Shown piece after piece: positions 18,099-28,507 of a stretch of DNA of 64,000 nt; position 1 is the first letter of the stretch, and each line of letters starts with the position of its first letter. The stretch spans positions 248,001 through 312,000 of the forward strand of contig NZ_JAUOPH010000005.1 in assembly GCF_030546935.1 (NCBI RefSeq), in the 5' to 3' direction. The translations under genes were made by a program, and so were the position numbers. Under the pieces are notes generated by a model. The model worked only from the letters and a program-made list of their open reading frames with translations. It was not told the DNA's origin and ran no database searches. The DNA is from Marinobacter sp. 2_MG-2023. GTDB lineage: Bacteria > Pseudomonadota > Gammaproteobacteria > Pseudomonadales > Oleiphilaceae.

Positions 18099-19229
18099 TT
18101 AGAGCCAATCGTTCAGCATAATCCCAAGCCCGAACCGCTCAACCCGATGATTGTAATCAATCAGACTCTCCCCATACCCGTTGTAATACTGGAAGAAGCC
18201 CTTGAGCGTATCGCCAATAGGGAAGCTATAGCCAAATTCCACAGATGTGCGGTTATCCGAGCGTAAGTTGTTCATAAGTTGCAGCGAAAATGTCCTGTCT
18301 TCTGCAAGCTTGTAAACAACGTTGTAGTTCGCGTATCCCAGGTACTTCTCAATGTCTGCATTGTCGTTCTCGCTGGAACTCTCCGGAATCCGATACCAGG
18401 GCCTTACACCGAACAGCCATCGGTCATAAGTAAAGGCGGCACCTGCCACGATCCGGTTCCAGCTCCGGGAACGGGGTTCCGATTGGCCATTGGACTGATG
18501 ATTAAAGCCAAACGTTAAACCACTGAGCGTCAAGGGGCCCAGATCCCAGTTCGTCTGGTGGCGGAGGAAAACTTCTGGCTCGTAATTGGTCTCGCGGAAG
18601 GGCGCCGACTCGTCCTGATTATAAACCTGCCAGAATGAACGTTGAGTGTAACCGAACCACAAGGTGGTGCGATCATCCAACCAGCCTGTCAGCATTGGAA
18701 CCTTGAAGCTGATCTGATACTTGGCCTCCTCATTTTCAAGCTTATAATCGTACGCGGTCGTGCCCAACCTGGGGCTGCTCGGTGTTGAGTTGGGGTCGTC
18801 CACCCAGGTAATTGGCAGTATGTAGGTCGGGCGATGGCTAATGAAACTACCGGAGAATGAAAACAACGCTTTCTCGGCGGATAAAGATTGATCCACAATG
18901 TTGGTCATCACGCCGCTGTCGGGGTCATCCTCGTCGATGACCTCAGCTAACTGCTCCTGACTCCTCTTGTCCGGCGCCAGTGTATCGGCTGCCTGCTCTG
19001 CGGCTTCGACATCCTGCTCGCTAGCCTGCTCGCGGGCGATTTGCGGATCGCTGAAAGAGTCGTAGCATGCCAGACGTTGCACACCTTCTCGAATCAGCGC
19101 ACAGTCTTCAGGAGAGGAGGCTGCCGGGCGGTCGTTTGTCGGTGTGGGTTCCTGCGCAATTGCCAGCGCGGGCCACAGCAGCGCAAGCGCCGAGGCCTTC
19201 AATACCCGGGTATCGGGGCGTTTGTTCAT
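18099..19229 (-). CDS. pldA: outer membrane phospholipase A (OMPLA)
   Basis: The 376-residue precursor starts at the ATG at 19229 with a signal peptide ending near LAIAQE. It contains a linker rich in Asp, Glu and Gln and then the beta-barrel. The OMPLA catalytic His-Ser-Asn residues are visible in FNHQSNGQSEPRSRSWNR. The protein ends in a barrel-type strand (FGLGIMLNDWL). It hydrolyses phospholipids misplaced in the outer leaflet of the outer membrane. An upstream in-frame extension to 19322 overlaps the neighbouring gene and lacks a signal peptide start, so it is not favoured. Confidence 0.94.
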   Translation of the reverse strand: MNKRPDTRVLKASALALLWPALAIAQEPTPTNDRPAASSPEDCALIREGVQRLACYDSFSDPQIAREQASEQDVEAAEQAADTLAPDKRSQEQLAEVIDEDDPDSGVMTNIVDQSLSAEKALFSFSGSFISHRPTYILPITWVDDPNSTPSSPRLGTTAYDYKLENEEAKYQISFKVPMLTGWLDDRTTLWFGYTQRSFWQVYNQDESAPFRETNYEPEVFLRHQTNWDLGPLTLSGLTFGFNHQSNGQSEPRSRSWNRIVAGAAFTYDRWLFGVRPWYRIPESSSENDNADIEKYLGYANYNVVYKLAEDRTFSLQLMNNLRSDNRTSVEFGYSFPIGDTLKGFFQYYNGYGESLIDYNHRVERFGLGIMLNDWL

Positions 19230-19251
19230 ACTTGGGGTCTCTTTAAGTTGA

Positions 19252-19590
19252 CTATGCTGCATTGAGGCTGAGCCAGGTACTGGCAATTCCATAAACCCAG
19301 ACACTGATAAGGGTAATGGCAAGTAAAGAAAAAACGATTTTGTGCCTGAGTTGGTTCGCCGCGTTTGCAGCTAAAATCCAACGTTGGTACATCAGGCCGA
19401 TAAAACTCAGGAAAACCGCAAGGCTTGCGAACGCGGGTATCAGGAGCCACGCCGGGTTGATACTATGGCCTGTGTCCGTCTGGTTCGAGAACCAGCCCAT
19501 GGATCCCAACAGGACTGCCAACGCACTGAACTCTATGATTAAAAGTGTTTTGCGCAGTGGGTGCGCAGCGGGTTTCTCCGGGTTGGTCAT
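19252..19590 (-). CDS. small membrane protein of unknown function
   Basis: The 112-residue protein (ATG 19590, weak AGGA upstream) has three hydrophobic segments: LLIIEFSALAVLLGSMGWF, a second around PAWLLIPAFASLAVFLSFIG and a third around IVFSLLAITLISVWVYGIA. I do not recognise a family. It lies 22 bp upstream of pldA on the same strand, so the two may be co-transcribed. The longer frame to 19674 has no better start. Confidence 0.6.
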   Translation of the reverse strand: MTNPEKPAAHPLRKTLLIIEFSALAVLLGSMGWFSNQTDTGHSINPAWLLIPAFASLAVFLSFIGLMYQRWILAANAANQLRHKIVFSLLAITLISVWVYGIASTWLSLNAA

Positions 19591-19783
19591 GAATCGGATC
19601 CTGCAAGTTCTGGAGTAAGCTGCCACATGGTAACCGGATGCCATGAAAGAGTCTCCACGCTTACGTAATGGCAATAAAAATGGTGGAAATCAATTTATGT
19701 TTTTGCTATTCGGTTTTTTTGCCGGGGTTCAGTCGCTATAATGCGGCAATCAAATATTATAACGCTCTGATGCGAGGTGCATT

Positions 19784-20203
19784 GTGAAGATGAAGAGAGT
19801 CCTGGCTGTCGTATTGCTTGGTTTTGGCATTACTGCTGGCGCCGTTATGGCAAGTGTAGAAGATGAAATCCGCGCGCGCATTCAGCCGGTGGGCGAAGTG
19901 TGCCTGCAAGGCGATGAATGTGGTGAGGCCGCTGCTGCGACGGAAACCGCCAGCGCCGGGCCTCGTTCTGGCAGCGAAGTTTACGATGCTGTGTGCATGG
20001 CTTGCCATACCACTGGTGCTGCTGGCGCCCCGGTAATCGGGGATGCTGGTGCCTGGGCACCTCGCATTGATCAGGGCATCGAAACTCTTATTAGCCACGC
20101 TCTCAACGGTTTGAATGCTATGCCTGCCAAAGGCGGCTGTGCGAGCTGCCCGGATGAGGAAATCACGGCTGCAGTGGAACATATGGTGGCAGAGAGCCAG
20201 TAA
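19784..20203 (+). CDS. cytochrome c5 family periplasmic c-type cytochrome
   Basis: The 139-residue precursor has a signal peptide (KRVLAVVLLGFGITAGAVMA), an Ala/Glu-rich linker and one haem site CMACH. The likely Met axial ligand is in LNGLNAMPAKGGCASCPDEE. The CASCPDEE block with its extra Cys pair is typical of cytochrome c5. It carries electrons in the periplasm towards terminal oxidases or reductases. The GTG start at 19784 is preceded by GAGGTG; the ATG at 19790 is an alternative two codons in. It is monocistronic with a terminator shared with rep. Confidence 0.92.
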   Translation: MKMKRVLAVVLLGFGITAGAVMASVEDEIRARIQPVGEVCLQGDECGEAAAATETASAGPRSGSEVYDAVCMACHTTGAAGAPVIGDAGAWAPRIDQGIETLISHALNGLNAMPAKGGCASCPDEEITAAVEHMVAESQ

Positions 20204-20221
20204 GCGCGAAGTTCTCTCCGT

Positions 20222-20250
20222 CAAAAAAACCCCGCAACTGCGGGGTTTTT
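20222..20250. terminator. bidirectional terminator between the cytochrome c5 gene and rep
   Basis: A run of A residues precedes CCCCGC, loop AACT, and GCGGGG followed by TTTTT, so both convergent genes have a hairpin with a U-tract. Confidence 0.9.
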
Positions 20251-20254
20251 GCTT

Positions 20255-22273
20255 TTATAGCCCCAGGTCACCGAGAAGAGCGCTTAGCGTCGCCTTGCCT
20301 TTTTTCTGGTTGGCTTCCACATCCAGGTCACCAGTACCTTCCCAACGGACGTCGTCCTGGGGAAGCTCATCCAGAAACCGGCTGGGAATGGTTTCGATCT
20401 TTTCTCCATACTGTCTGCGCTGCGCAGCGTAGGTCAGGGTCAGGGTTTCTTTTGCGCGGGTAATGCCTACATACATCAACCTTCGCTCTTCTTCGATATT
20501 GCCTTCTTCAATGCTGGAGCGGTGCGGCAGAATCTCTTCCTCCAGCCCCAGAATGAATACATGCGGGAACTCCAGTCCCTTGGAAGCGTGAAGCGTCAAC
20601 AGTTGGACTTTGTCGCTGTCATCTTCTTCTTCCCGTTGCTCCATCATATCGCGCAGAATCAATTTGGTGATGGCGTCTTCTATGCCCAGCTCGTCGGCGG
20701 TGCCTTTGCCGTCGTCCAGCATCCGCTGGATCGAGTCCACCAGATACCAGATGTTTTCCATGCGCCGCTCGGCCTGTTTTGGTGTGCCGGAGTTCTGGTG
20801 CAGCCATTCTTCGTACTCGATGTCGGTGAACAGCTGCTTGATAACCGGCACAGGGTTTTCGCCGTGCAGCCGCTCACAGGTTGCGTCGACCCAGTGGGCA
20901 AAGCGCCGTAGCCGATCCAGACCTTTCTCTGTTACATGGGTTTCTGCGCCCATATCGCTGAGGGACCGGAAAAGGCTGACGTTACGAGCGCGAGCATAAT
21001 GACTCAGCTGCTCAAGAGTGCGCGGGCCAATTTCGCGCCGTGGTACGTTCACCACGCGCAGGAAAGCGGCATCATCGTCGGGGTTAATCAACAAGCGTAG
21101 GTAGGACATGGCGTCCTTGATCTCGTTTTTCGAGAAAAATGACTGCCCACCTGAAATGCGATAGGGAATCTGATAGGCCTGGAGTTTCATTTCCAATAGC
21201 CGAGCCTGGTGGTTACCGCGGTAAAGCACGGCAAAGTCCCGGAACTCTAATCCTTTCTTCAACTTCTGGTCGAGAATTTCAGTGGCGACGCGCTCGGTTT
21301 CGGCATCTTCGTTACGGCACCGGACAATACGGAGCTCATCGCCAATGGTGTGGTCGCTCCACAGCGCTTTTTCAAACACGTGGGGGTTGTTGGCGATAAC
21401 GGTATTGGCGCTGCGCAGGATGCGTGACGTGGAGCGGTAGTTCTGTTCCAGTTTTACAATTTTCAGGCTCGGGAAATCTTCTTTCAGCTGGGCAAGGTTT
21501 TCTGGCCTTGCGCCTCGCCAGGCGTAAATCGACTGGTCGTCATCACCCACAACCGTAAATGCTGCACGTTCGGCAACCAGCATTCTCACCAGCTCGTATT
21601 GGCAAATGTTGGTGTCCTGATACTCATCCACCAGCATGTAGCGGATTCGTTTGCGCCATTTCGCAAGCACCTCAGGATTGCTGCGAAACAGCTGTACCGG
21701 GAGCAGAATCAGGTCGTCAAAGTCGACGGCGTTGTATGCCTTCAGGTACTCGCTATAATGTTTGTATACGATGGCAATTCGTTGTTCCCGTTCATCCGCA
21801 GCTTTGCTGTATGCTTCTGTTGGTCCGCGCAGGGCATTCTTCCAGGACGAGATGGTCATCTGGACATCGTTGAGTTCATCGCCGGCATCGGCGCTGGCTT
21901 CTCGAAGCATCAGGTCTCGTAACAGGGCTTTGGCGTCTTCAGCGTCAAAAATGGAGAAGCCCGGGTGGTAGCCGAGATGAGTATGCTCCTCCCGGATCAT
22001 GTTCAGCCCGAGATTGTGAAAGGTAGATACGATCAGCCCGCGGGCCAGCTTGCGGTTGACAATCCGGCTCACTCGGTCTTTCATCTCACGGGCCGCCTTG
22101 TTGGTAAAGGTAACGGCAGCGATGTGGCGCCCCGGAATGCCAATATCCTCAATAAGATAGGCGATTTTCCGGGTGATTACGCTGGTTTTGCCACTGCCGG
22201 CACCGGCCAGCACCAGAAGCGGGCCATCGGTGTAGCGAACAGCTTCGTTTTGTCGCGGATTAAGTTTGTTCAC
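20255..22273 (-). CDS. rep: ATP-dependent DNA helicase Rep
   Basis: The 672-residue superfamily 1 helicase (E. coli Rep is 673) has Walker A LAGAGSGKT, motif Ia VTFTNKAAREM, motif II VDEYQDTN, motif III VGDDDQSIYAWRGA, motif IV EQNYRSTSRIL, motif V TLHASKGLEF and motif VI VGITRAKE. It helps forks pass bound protein and restarts replication. The GTG start at 22273 (V-N-K-L-N-P-R-Q) aligns with the E. coli N-terminus. A longer in-frame extension to 22399 has no family similarity. Confidence 0.95.
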   Translation of the reverse strand: MNKLNPRQNEAVRYTDGPLLVLAGAGSGKTSVITRKIAYLIEDIGIPGRHIAAVTFTNKAAREMKDRVSRIVNRKLARGLIVSTFHNLGLNMIREEHTHLGYHPGFSIFDAEDAKALLRDLMLREASADAGDELNDVQMTISSWKNALRGPTEAYSKAADEREQRIAIVYKHYSEYLKAYNAVDFDDLILLPVQLFRSNPEVLAKWRKRIRYMLVDEYQDTNICQYELVRMLVAERAAFTVVGDDDQSIYAWRGARPENLAQLKEDFPSLKIVKLEQNYRSTSRILRSANTVIANNPHVFEKALWSDHTIGDELRIVRCRNEDAETERVATEILDQKLKKGLEFRDFAVLYRGNHQARLLEMKLQAYQIPYRISGGQSFFSKNEIKDAMSYLRLLINPDDDAAFLRVVNVPRREIGPRTLEQLSHYARARNVSLFRSLSDMGAETHVTEKGLDRLRRFAHWVDATCERLHGENPVPVIKQLFTDIEYEEWLHQNSGTPKQAERRMENIWYLVDSIQRMLDDGKGTADELGIEDAITKLILRDMMEQREEEDDSDKVQLLTLHASKGLEFPHVFILGLEEEILPHRSSIEEGNIEEERRLMYVGITRAKETLTLTYAAQRRQYGEKIETIPSRFLDELPQDDVRWEGTGDLDVEANQKKGKATLSALLGDLGL

Positions 22274-22415
22274 AAATGCACGGCCAGAATGGATTGATAC
22301 GGGGGAGCTTTCGGCAAGACAATAGTCTACACCAGCCCGGCTGTACCTTGTCGATCTATCGGCTATCCTTTTACAAGAACGGACGTATTGCTCACGCACT
22401 CATGGATTCAGCTTA

Positions 22416-24152
22416 ATGACTTTGCCATTGGAAACTGTCGGACATGACCAGCTTCGCGTTCTGCTCCTGACGCCTGATTATGCTGATTTTCTTTGGCTTG
22501 CTTCTCTGTTGGCAGGGGATCCTGAGCTGAGCCCGGATTCGACCTGGTGTCCGGACCTGGTGGATTGTGACGACCTTATCCGCAATGCGAAGTTCGATAT
22601 CATTGTCTGGAACTGCGTATTTCATGGGGGGTCAGAGACCGCTTTTCTGCAGTACCTGGCTGTTGCCAGTGGCGGGCGCCCGGTTCTTGCGTTGAGTGCC
22701 GAAACGCCGCGTGAGCGCGCGGAGGAGTTGCTTGCCAGTGGTGCATCGGACTATGTGAGTCGTCAGGAGCTTGATTGCTGGAGTTTTCGCCGGGCGGTCA
22801 AGTGCCTCTGGTATCGCGAGCAGTTGGCTAATTCGGCCCACAGCCAGCTGGGCCGGGGAGTCGCAAGCGGCTTTATTAACCGGGATCTGTTCTTCGACAG
22901 GCTTCAACAGGCACTACTCAGGGCTCAGCGGGGTAGCTACCGGCTGGCGCTGTTGCATCTGAATATCGATGACTTCCGCAGCATCAATGAGTCTTTTGGC
23001 TACCAGAAAAGCGATCAGCTGATGATTATGGTAGCCGCTCAGGTTCGCCGGGGGCTTCGCCGCGTCGATTCGTTGATGCGTATTGGTGGCGACGAGCTGG
23101 CCATAATTGTTGAAAAAATTGAAGATTCAATGGATATCACCCAGGTTATACGAAAGGTGGTGAGCGCCCTTGATGAGCCGGTAACGATTGACGGGCAGAA
23201 TGTGGTGGTCAGTGCCAGCCTGGGTGTGGCTACCTACCCGGAGGCTGGCGACAGCCCGGAAAACCTCATGCGCAGGGCTAACCGGGCGATGTTTGAAGCC
23301 AAGCGCGATCCGGGTACCAGCTATCGTTTCTACGATCGCCAGTTGCACATTTCTGCCGGCTATCAGCTCAGGCTTGAGGCAGACCTTCGCAATGCGCTCA
23401 GGGGCAATGAACTGGAGCTTTACTATCAGCCAAGAATTGACCTGGCCAGCAATGAAGTTCGTGGCGTTGAGTGCCTGCTGCGCTGGAATCACCCCGAGCG
23501 TGGTTTGGTTGGGCCAGATGAGTTTATACCCGTCGCCGAGCGCAGCGGTCTCATCGTGCCTATTGGTTACTGGGTGATCGAGCAGGCGTGCAAGCGCCTG
23601 CACGAGTCCGCCGAGCTCGGATTTCCCGGGCTGGTTTTTGCCGTTAATCTCTCGTTCCGGCAGTTCCACGATCGTAAAATGACCGAGACCATTTTCCGGA
23701 TTATCTTCAATGCTAACGTGGATACCAGCCTGCTGGAGCTGGAGTTGACGGAAAGCGCTATGATGCACGATCCCGAATACGCACAGCGCTGTCTGCGCGA
23801 GCTGAATCAGCTGGGTATCAGCTTTGCGCTTGATGATTTCGGCACGGGCTTTTCCTCTTTGAGCAACCTGCAGCACCTGCCGATTTCACTGGTTAAAATT
23901 GATAAGTCGTTTGTACAGGCGTTGGGCGAATCTGCGGACGCCGAGCATATTATCCGGGCGATTATCAGTTTGGCCCACAGCCTCCAGATCAGCGTGGTTG
24001 CAGAGGGTGTTGAGACGGAGAGCCAGCTGGAATTCCTGCGCCAGCAGCACTGTGATGAGATCCAGGGCTACTATTACGCCCGCCCCATGCCGTGGGCCGA
24101 CCTTGTACAATTCCTGAACAAGCGCGGTCAGGCCGCTTGCCTGCAACTGTAA
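22416..24152 (+). CDS. GGDEF/EAL cyclic-di-GMP protein with a receiver-like N-terminus
   Basis: The protein has 578 residues. Residues 12-135 resemble a response-regulator receiver fold ([31 protein letters not shown]), but Asn66 in DIIVWNCVF takes the position expected for the phosphorylated Asp. A GGDEF domain follows (GGDEL at 224-228), then an EAL domain with ECL at 352-354 in [14 protein letters not shown] catalytic features are otherwise present: [44 protein letters not shown] phosphodiesterase is therefore likely, and the GGDEF part could be active or a GTP sensor. It is divergent from rep. Confidence 0.9.
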   Translation: MTLPLETVGHDQLRVLLLTPDYADFLWLASLLAGDPELSPDSTWCPDLVDCDDLIRNAKFDIIVWNCVFHGGSETAFLQYLAVASGGRPVLALSAETPRERAEELLASGASDYVSRQELDCWSFRRAVKCLWYREQLANSAHSQLGRGVASGFINRDLFFDRLQQALLRAQRGSYRLALLHLNIDDFRSINESFGYQKSDQLMIMVAAQVRRGLRRVDSLMRIGGDELAIIVEKIEDSMDITQVIRKVVSALDEPVTIDGQNVVVSASLGVATYPEAGDSPENLMRRANRAMFEAKRDPGTSYRFYDRQLHISAGYQLRLEADLRNALRGNELELYYQPRIDLASNEVRGVECLLRWNHPERGLVGPDEFIPVAERSGLIVPIGYWVIEQACKRLHESAELGFPGLVFAVNLSFRQFHDRKMTETIFRIIFNANVDTSLLELELTESAMMHDPEYAQRCLRELNQLGISFALDDFGTGFSSLSNLQHLPISLVKIDKSFVQALGESADAEHIIRAIISLAHSLQISVVAEGVETESQLEFLRQQHCDEIQGYYYARPMPWADLVQFLNKRGQAACLQL

Positions 24153-24201
24153 CCCGCTGTACCTTTGCTGCTTTATCAGAAACGCATCAGATAGAGGTTG
24201 C

Positions 24202-26574
24202 ATGAACAGTATCTCCAGGCGCATAGCTGACGAACTCGGCGTACGTGAGCAACAGGTTAATGCCACCGTGGCCCTGCTGGACGAAGGTTCCACAGTTCCA
24301 TTTATTGCCCGCTACCGCAAAGAAGTGACCGGCTCGCTGGATGACAGCCAGCTTCGCGTGCTTGAGGAGCGCCTGCGCTACCTCAGAGAGCTGGAAGATC
24401 GTCGCGGCACTATCCTCAAGAGCATCGAAGAGCAGGGTAAGCTGACCGACGAATTGCGCGCCAGCATCCTGAGTGCGGATGCCAAGAACCGACTGGAAGA
24501 TCTTTACCTGCCCTTCAAACCTAAACGTCGCACCAAGGCCCAGATTGCCCGGGAAGCGGGTCTGGAGCCTCTGGCTGACGCCTTGTACGGCGATCCGGGC
24601 CTGGCTCCCGAAGCGACGGCTGAAGCTTATATCAATGCGGATGCCGGTGTTGCCGATACCAAGGCCGCACTCGACGGCGCACGATATATTCTGATGGAGC
24701 GCTTTGCCGAAGACGCGGAGCTGTTGGGCGAACTGCGGGATCTTATCTGGCAGCAAGGTCAGTTAAAAGTCACCGTGCTTGAAGGCAAGGAAAACGAAGG
24801 CGCCAAGTTCCGGGATTACTTCGATCATGTAGAGCCACTGAAGAAAGTGCCTTCGCACCGGGCACTGGCGATACTGCGCGGTCGCAACGAAGGCATTCTT
24901 GCCTACACGTTGGTTGTGGGTGATGCCGATGATGATCGCCGCCAGCCACACCCCGCTGAGCAGCGCATTGCAGCGCGCTGGAATATCCGGGACAAGGGGC
25001 GGGCCGCCGATAAATGGCTTTCAGAGGTTGTGCGCTGGACCTGGCGGGTAAAACTGTCAACGCAGATTGAGACCGACCTGGTTTCTCAGGTACGTGAGGC
25101 GGCGGAAACCGAGGCCATCAACGTGTTTGCGGCTAACCTTAAAGACCTGCTGTTGTTGGCGCCTGCCGGACCACGTCCGACTCTTGGGCTGGATCCTGGC
25201 TTGCGCACGGGTGTGAAGGTGGCGGTTATCGATGGTACTGGCCAGGTTGCCGGTCATGGCGCTATTTTCCCCCATGCGCCCAAGAATCAGTGGGACAGCT
25301 CCATTGAAAAGCTTGCAGCCTGGTGCCGTGAATATCGCATTGAACTGGTCGCCATTGGCAACGGCACAGCGTCCCGTGAAACGGAGAAGCTGGTGGGAGA
25401 TCTGAGTAAACGTTATCCGGAGCTCAAGCTGGCGCGTATTGTGGTAAGTGAGTCAGGTGCGTCTATTTACTCGGCCTCCGAGTTTGCCTCCAAAGAGCTG
25501 CCCGATCTCGATGTAACCATTCGCGGAGCTGTGTCCATTGCCCGCCGGTTGCAGGACCCGTTGGCTGAACTGGTCAAAATCGAACCGAAATCTATTGGCG
25601 TTGGTCAGTACCAGCACGATGTATCGCAGGTTCAGCTCTCTCGCAGCCTTGATGCTGTTGTTGAGGATTGTGTTAACGGTGTTGGTGTGGATCTGAATAC
25701 CGCCTCCACACCCTTGCTGGCGAGAGTGTCGGGGCTCAATCAGACCATTGCGCAAAATATTATTGAATACCGCAATCAGAATGGCATGTTCCACAACCGC
25801 AAGCAGCTGTTGAAGGTATCCCGGCTGGGCGAGCGGACGTTTGAACAGGCAGCAGGCTTCTTACGTATTGCCAGCGGTGAGAACCCGTTGGACAGGTCGT
25901 CTGTACACCCTGAAGCTTATGGGGTGGTTGAGAACATTGCAGTAAAGAATAATCGGAAGGTTGAGGGGATTATTGGCGATGCGGCGTTTTTGCGTGGTCT
26001 GAATCCGCAGGATTACGTAACAGAACAGTTTGGTGTCCCAACCATCCGGGATATTCTCTCCGAGCTTGAGAAACCGGGCCGGGATCCGCGCCCGGAGTTC
26101 CGCTTTGCGAGTTTTGAGGAAGGCGTGGAAACCCTCGGCGATCTCAAGCCTGGCATGATCCTGGAAGGCTCGGTGACCAACGTCACTAATTTCGGGGCGT
26201 TCGTAGACATAGGCGTTCATCAGGACGGGCTGGTGCACATCTCTGCGCTGTCTAATACCTTCGTGAAAGACCCCCGTGAAGTGGTCAAGGCCGGAGATAT
26301 TGTGAAGGTCAAGGTGATGGAGGTGGACATTCCCCGCAAGCGGATTGCGTTGACGATGCGCATGGATGACCAGCCAGGTGAAAAAGCGGATTCAAAGCGG
26401 TCTGCGCTTGGGCGCGCATCGGGCGGCCAGGGCGCCGGTAACAACAGTGGCCGGTCGGAGAGTCGGTCTTCAGCCAGGTCATCAGAGCCGGGCCGGAACA
26501 AGGGTGCTGATCAGGGTGCCATGGCAGGAGCACTCGCTCAGGCGTTTGCGTCGGCCAGCAAAGGCAAGCGTTAA
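24202..26574 (+). CDS. tex: Tex family transcription accessory / RNA-binding protein
   Basis: The 790-residue protein has the Tex N-terminal region ([19 protein letters not shown]), a YqgF-like nuclease fold ([18 protein letters not shown]), helix-hairpin-helix motifs ([25 protein letters not shown]) and a C-terminal S1 RNA-binding domain ([20 protein letters not shown]). The last 70 residues are a low-complexity Gly/Ser/Arg tail. Tex binds nucleic acid and affects transcription and stress tolerance; its exact role is unsettled. It starts 49 bp after the GGDEF/EAL gene. Confidence 0.95.
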   Translation: MNSISRRIADELGVREQQVNATVALLDEGSTVPFIARYRKEVTGSLDDSQLRVLEERLRYLRELEDRRGTILKSIEEQGKLTDELRASILSADAKNRLEDLYLPFKPKRRTKAQIAREAGLEPLADALYGDPGLAPEATAEAYINADAGVADTKAALDGARYILMERFAEDAELLGELRDLIWQQGQLKVTVLEGKENEGAKFRDYFDHVEPLKKVPSHRALAILRGRNEGILAYTLVVGDADDDRRQPHPAEQRIAARWNIRDKGRAADKWLSEVVRWTWRVKLSTQIETDLVSQVREAAETEAINVFAANLKDLLLLAPAGPRPTLGLDPGLRTGVKVAVIDGTGQVAGHGAIFPHAPKNQWDSSIEKLAAWCREYRIELVAIGNGTASRETEKLVGDLSKRYPELKLARIVVSESGASIYSASEFASKELPDLDVTIRGAVSIARRLQDPLAELVKIEPKSIGVGQYQHDVSQVQLSRSLDAVVEDCVNGVGVDLNTASTPLLARVSGLNQTIAQNIIEYRNQNGMFHNRKQLLKVSRLGERTFEQAAGFLRIASGENPLDRSSVHPEAYGVVENIAVKNNRKVEGIIGDAAFLRGLNPQDYVTEQFGVPTIRDILSELEKPGRDPRPEFRFASFEEGVETLGDLKPGMILEGSVTNVTNFGAFVDIGVHQDGLVHISALSNTFVKDPREVVKAGDIVKVKVMEVDIPRKRIALTMRMDDQPGEKADSKRSALGRASGGQGAGNNSGRSESRSSARSSEPGRNKGADQGAMAGALAQAFASASKGKR

Positions 26575-26594
26575 GCGGTTTAAACTAATTCCAT

Positions 26595-26627
26595 CAGCCG
26601 GCGCAGCTCATGAGGTAGCGCCGGTTG
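26595..26627 (+). other. hairpin between tex and gshA, directly upstream of the gshA ribosome site
   Basis: CAGCCGGCGC (26595-26604) pairs with GCGCCGGTTG (26618-26627) over ten positions, one of them a G.T wobble, with a 13-nt loop. It ends 4 bp before the AGGAG of gshA. No T-tract follows, so it is more likely a leader structure than a terminator. Confidence 0.5.
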
Positions 26628-26642
26628 CAGCAGGAGTCAATC

Positions 26643-28196
26643 ATGGCCGAATCCCGCCATTCTCTGTTCCGCCAGTTCGCAGCGAGCGACTGGAACGGGT
26701 TTCTGAAAGGGGTAGAAAAAGAAGGTTTGCGCGTTGACCGCAACGGGTTCATTGCTCAGACGCCACACCCTGATGCCTTGGGCTCTGCGCTCACACATCC
26801 GTCTATTACAACGGACTATTCTGAGGCTTTGCTCGAGCTAATAACGCCGGTTTGCAGCAGCACAGCCGAGATGTTGGAGTCTCTGCGCAACACCCACCGT
26901 TTCGTTCAGCAGAATCTGGGCGATGAGGTTTTCTGGCCGGCCAGTATGCCTTGTGAGTTGAATGGCGATGCCAGTATTCCAATCGCGGAGTACGGCTCGT
27001 CCAACACGGGCCGGTTGAAGCATGTTTACCGTCAAGGTCTGGCGGTGCGCTACGGGCGCATGATGCAAAGCATCGCAGGTGCTCACTATAATCTTTCGTT
27101 ACCCGACAGCTTCTGGAGCATCTGGCAGAGTGCGCTGGGTGATCAGCAAAGCATGAAAGATTTTAAATCCGAGCAGTACTTTTGGCTGATTCGCAATTTC
27201 CGTCGCCGCAGCTGGTTGCTGATGTTGTTGTTCGGTGCCTCCCCGGCGTTGGATGCGAGCTTTGTTGACGGTGTGCGTCACGACCTCGGGCGATTTGATG
27301 AGCGCAGCTGGTTTGGACAATACGCCACGTCGTTGCGTATGAGTGACCTGGGCTATCACAATAATGCCCAGTCTTCTTTGAACATCTGTTTTAACAAGCT
27401 AAGCACCTACACTCAGACTCTGGACAGAGCCATTCATACCAATTGGCCGCCCTACGAAGCCTTGGGTACCAAACGTGATGGTCAGTTTATCCAGATCAAT
27501 ACCAGCGTGTTACAAATTGAGAATGAGTACTACAGTGCGGTACGCCCCAAGCGCACTGCTCAAAGTGGGGAGAAGCCGATTCACGCGCTTCAATCCCGCG
27601 GGGTTGAGTATATTGAGGTGCGCTGCCTGGATCTGGACCCCTTCTCTGCGGTAGGCGTCAGTGAAGCGCAGGTCGACTTTCTGGACCTCTTCCTGCTGGA
27701 TTGTTTGTTATCAGACTCGCCGCGAATCGACGATGCGGAATGTGGCATGCTCGATGACAACTACAAAGATGTTGTCGCCAAAGGTCGTAATCGCGAGCTC
27801 ACCCTTTGCCAGGGCGGCGAACGCACTCCCGTTGGTGATGCAGCGACGGCAATACTGGATCGCCTAGAGCCGCTGGCGGAACTGTTGGATGGCTGGAATG
27901 GTGGAGATGTCTACCGTAAGGCTCTCGCGGCCCAGCAGGGAGTCCTGTCGGGTGACAGACAGGTGTGTTCAGCCCGGGTTATCGATGCCATGCAGTCTGC
28001 TGGGCTCGGTCACCGGGATTGGACCATGGAGATGGCGCTCGCACATCAGAATGCACTCCGGAAGGAAGGTATGGACGCAGGTGTGGAAGCTGCCTATGTC
28101 GAGGCGACCCGGGACTCTCTTGCAGAACAGAAGCGGATTGAGGACTCTGATACGCAGGAGTTCGGCGATTTTCTTGAGCAGTATCTCCGCTCCTGA
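26643..28196 (+). CDS. gshA: glutamate-cysteine ligase
   Basis: The 517-residue protein is a type 1 proteobacterial GshA, nearly the same length as the E. coli enzyme (518). Typical blocks are GVEKEGLRVDRNGF, TDYSEALLELITPV, GAHYNLSLPDSFW and VEYIEVRCLDLDPFS. It catalyses the first, rate-limiting step of glutathione synthesis. ATG 26643 has AGGAG six bases upstream; the ORF extends six codons further to a TTG that is not needed. Confidence 0.96.
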   Translation: MAESRHSLFRQFAASDWNGFLKGVEKEGLRVDRNGFIAQTPHPDALGSALTHPSITTDYSEALLELITPVCSSTAEMLESLRNTHRFVQQNLGDEVFWPASMPCELNGDASIPIAEYGSSNTGRLKHVYRQGLAVRYGRMMQSIAGAHYNLSLPDSFWSIWQSALGDQQSMKDFKSEQYFWLIRNFRRRSWLLMLLFGASPALDASFVDGVRHDLGRFDERSWFGQYATSLRMSDLGYHNNAQSSLNICFNKLSTYTQTLDRAIHTNWPPYEALGTKRDGQFIQINTSVLQIENEYYSAVRPKRTAQSGEKPIHALQSRGVEYIEVRCLDLDPFSAVGVSEAQVDFLDLFLLDCLLSDSPRIDDAECGMLDDNYKDVVAKGRNRELTLCQGGERTPVGDAATAILDRLEPLAELLDGWNGGDVYRKALAAQQGVLSGDRQVCSARVIDAMQSAGLGHRDWTMEMALAHQNALRKEGMDAGVEAAYVEATRDSLAEQKRIEDSDTQEFGDFLEQYLRS

Positions 28197-28285
28197 CGGG
28201 CGTGCTTCACAGAAGCCCAACAAAAGTTTGTCACTTCCTGACGCTGGTGTTAACGTCGGCTGCATCAGCATAAGGGAGAAGTGGC

Positions 28286-28501
28286 ATGGCAAGGGATATA
28301 AAGCTGGGCTGGGATGTTGAGGCACTGAACAAGGCCTATCGCCAAGGCTACATGGCAGCATCCATGGGTATGGATAAAACCCGCTGTCCCTATCGCGGCG
28401 AAGTCGTTGTAGCTGCCTGGGAGGCTGGTTGGGATGATGCTGGTGACGCTATCCGGGAAAAGCGTGCCATGGATGATGATCTGTTTTCCCGGATTGCCTG
28501 A
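28286..28501 (+). CDS. rmf: ribosome modulation factor Rmf
   Basis: The 71-residue basic protein carries the Rmf core AYRQGYMAASMGMDKTRCPY and WEAGWDDA. Rmf joins 70S ribosomes into inactive 100S dimers in stationary phase. The C-terminal extension (DAIREKRAMDDDLFSRIA) is acidic and longer than in E. coli. AAGGGAGAAG lies just before the ATG. It is convergent with the fliL-like gene, with only 6 bp between stop codons and no obvious terminator. Confidence 0.93.
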   Translation: MARDIKLGWDVEALNKAYRQGYMAASMGMDKTRCPYRGEVVVAAWEAGWDDAGDAIREKRAMDDDLFSRIA

Positions 28502-28507
28502 AGTCCA

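Noticed and set aside
17922..18266. A 114-codon ORF after manB
   Set aside because: It runs through repeat copy A and antisense into pldA; the reading frame is a by-product of the G+C-rich repeat and has no family-like features.
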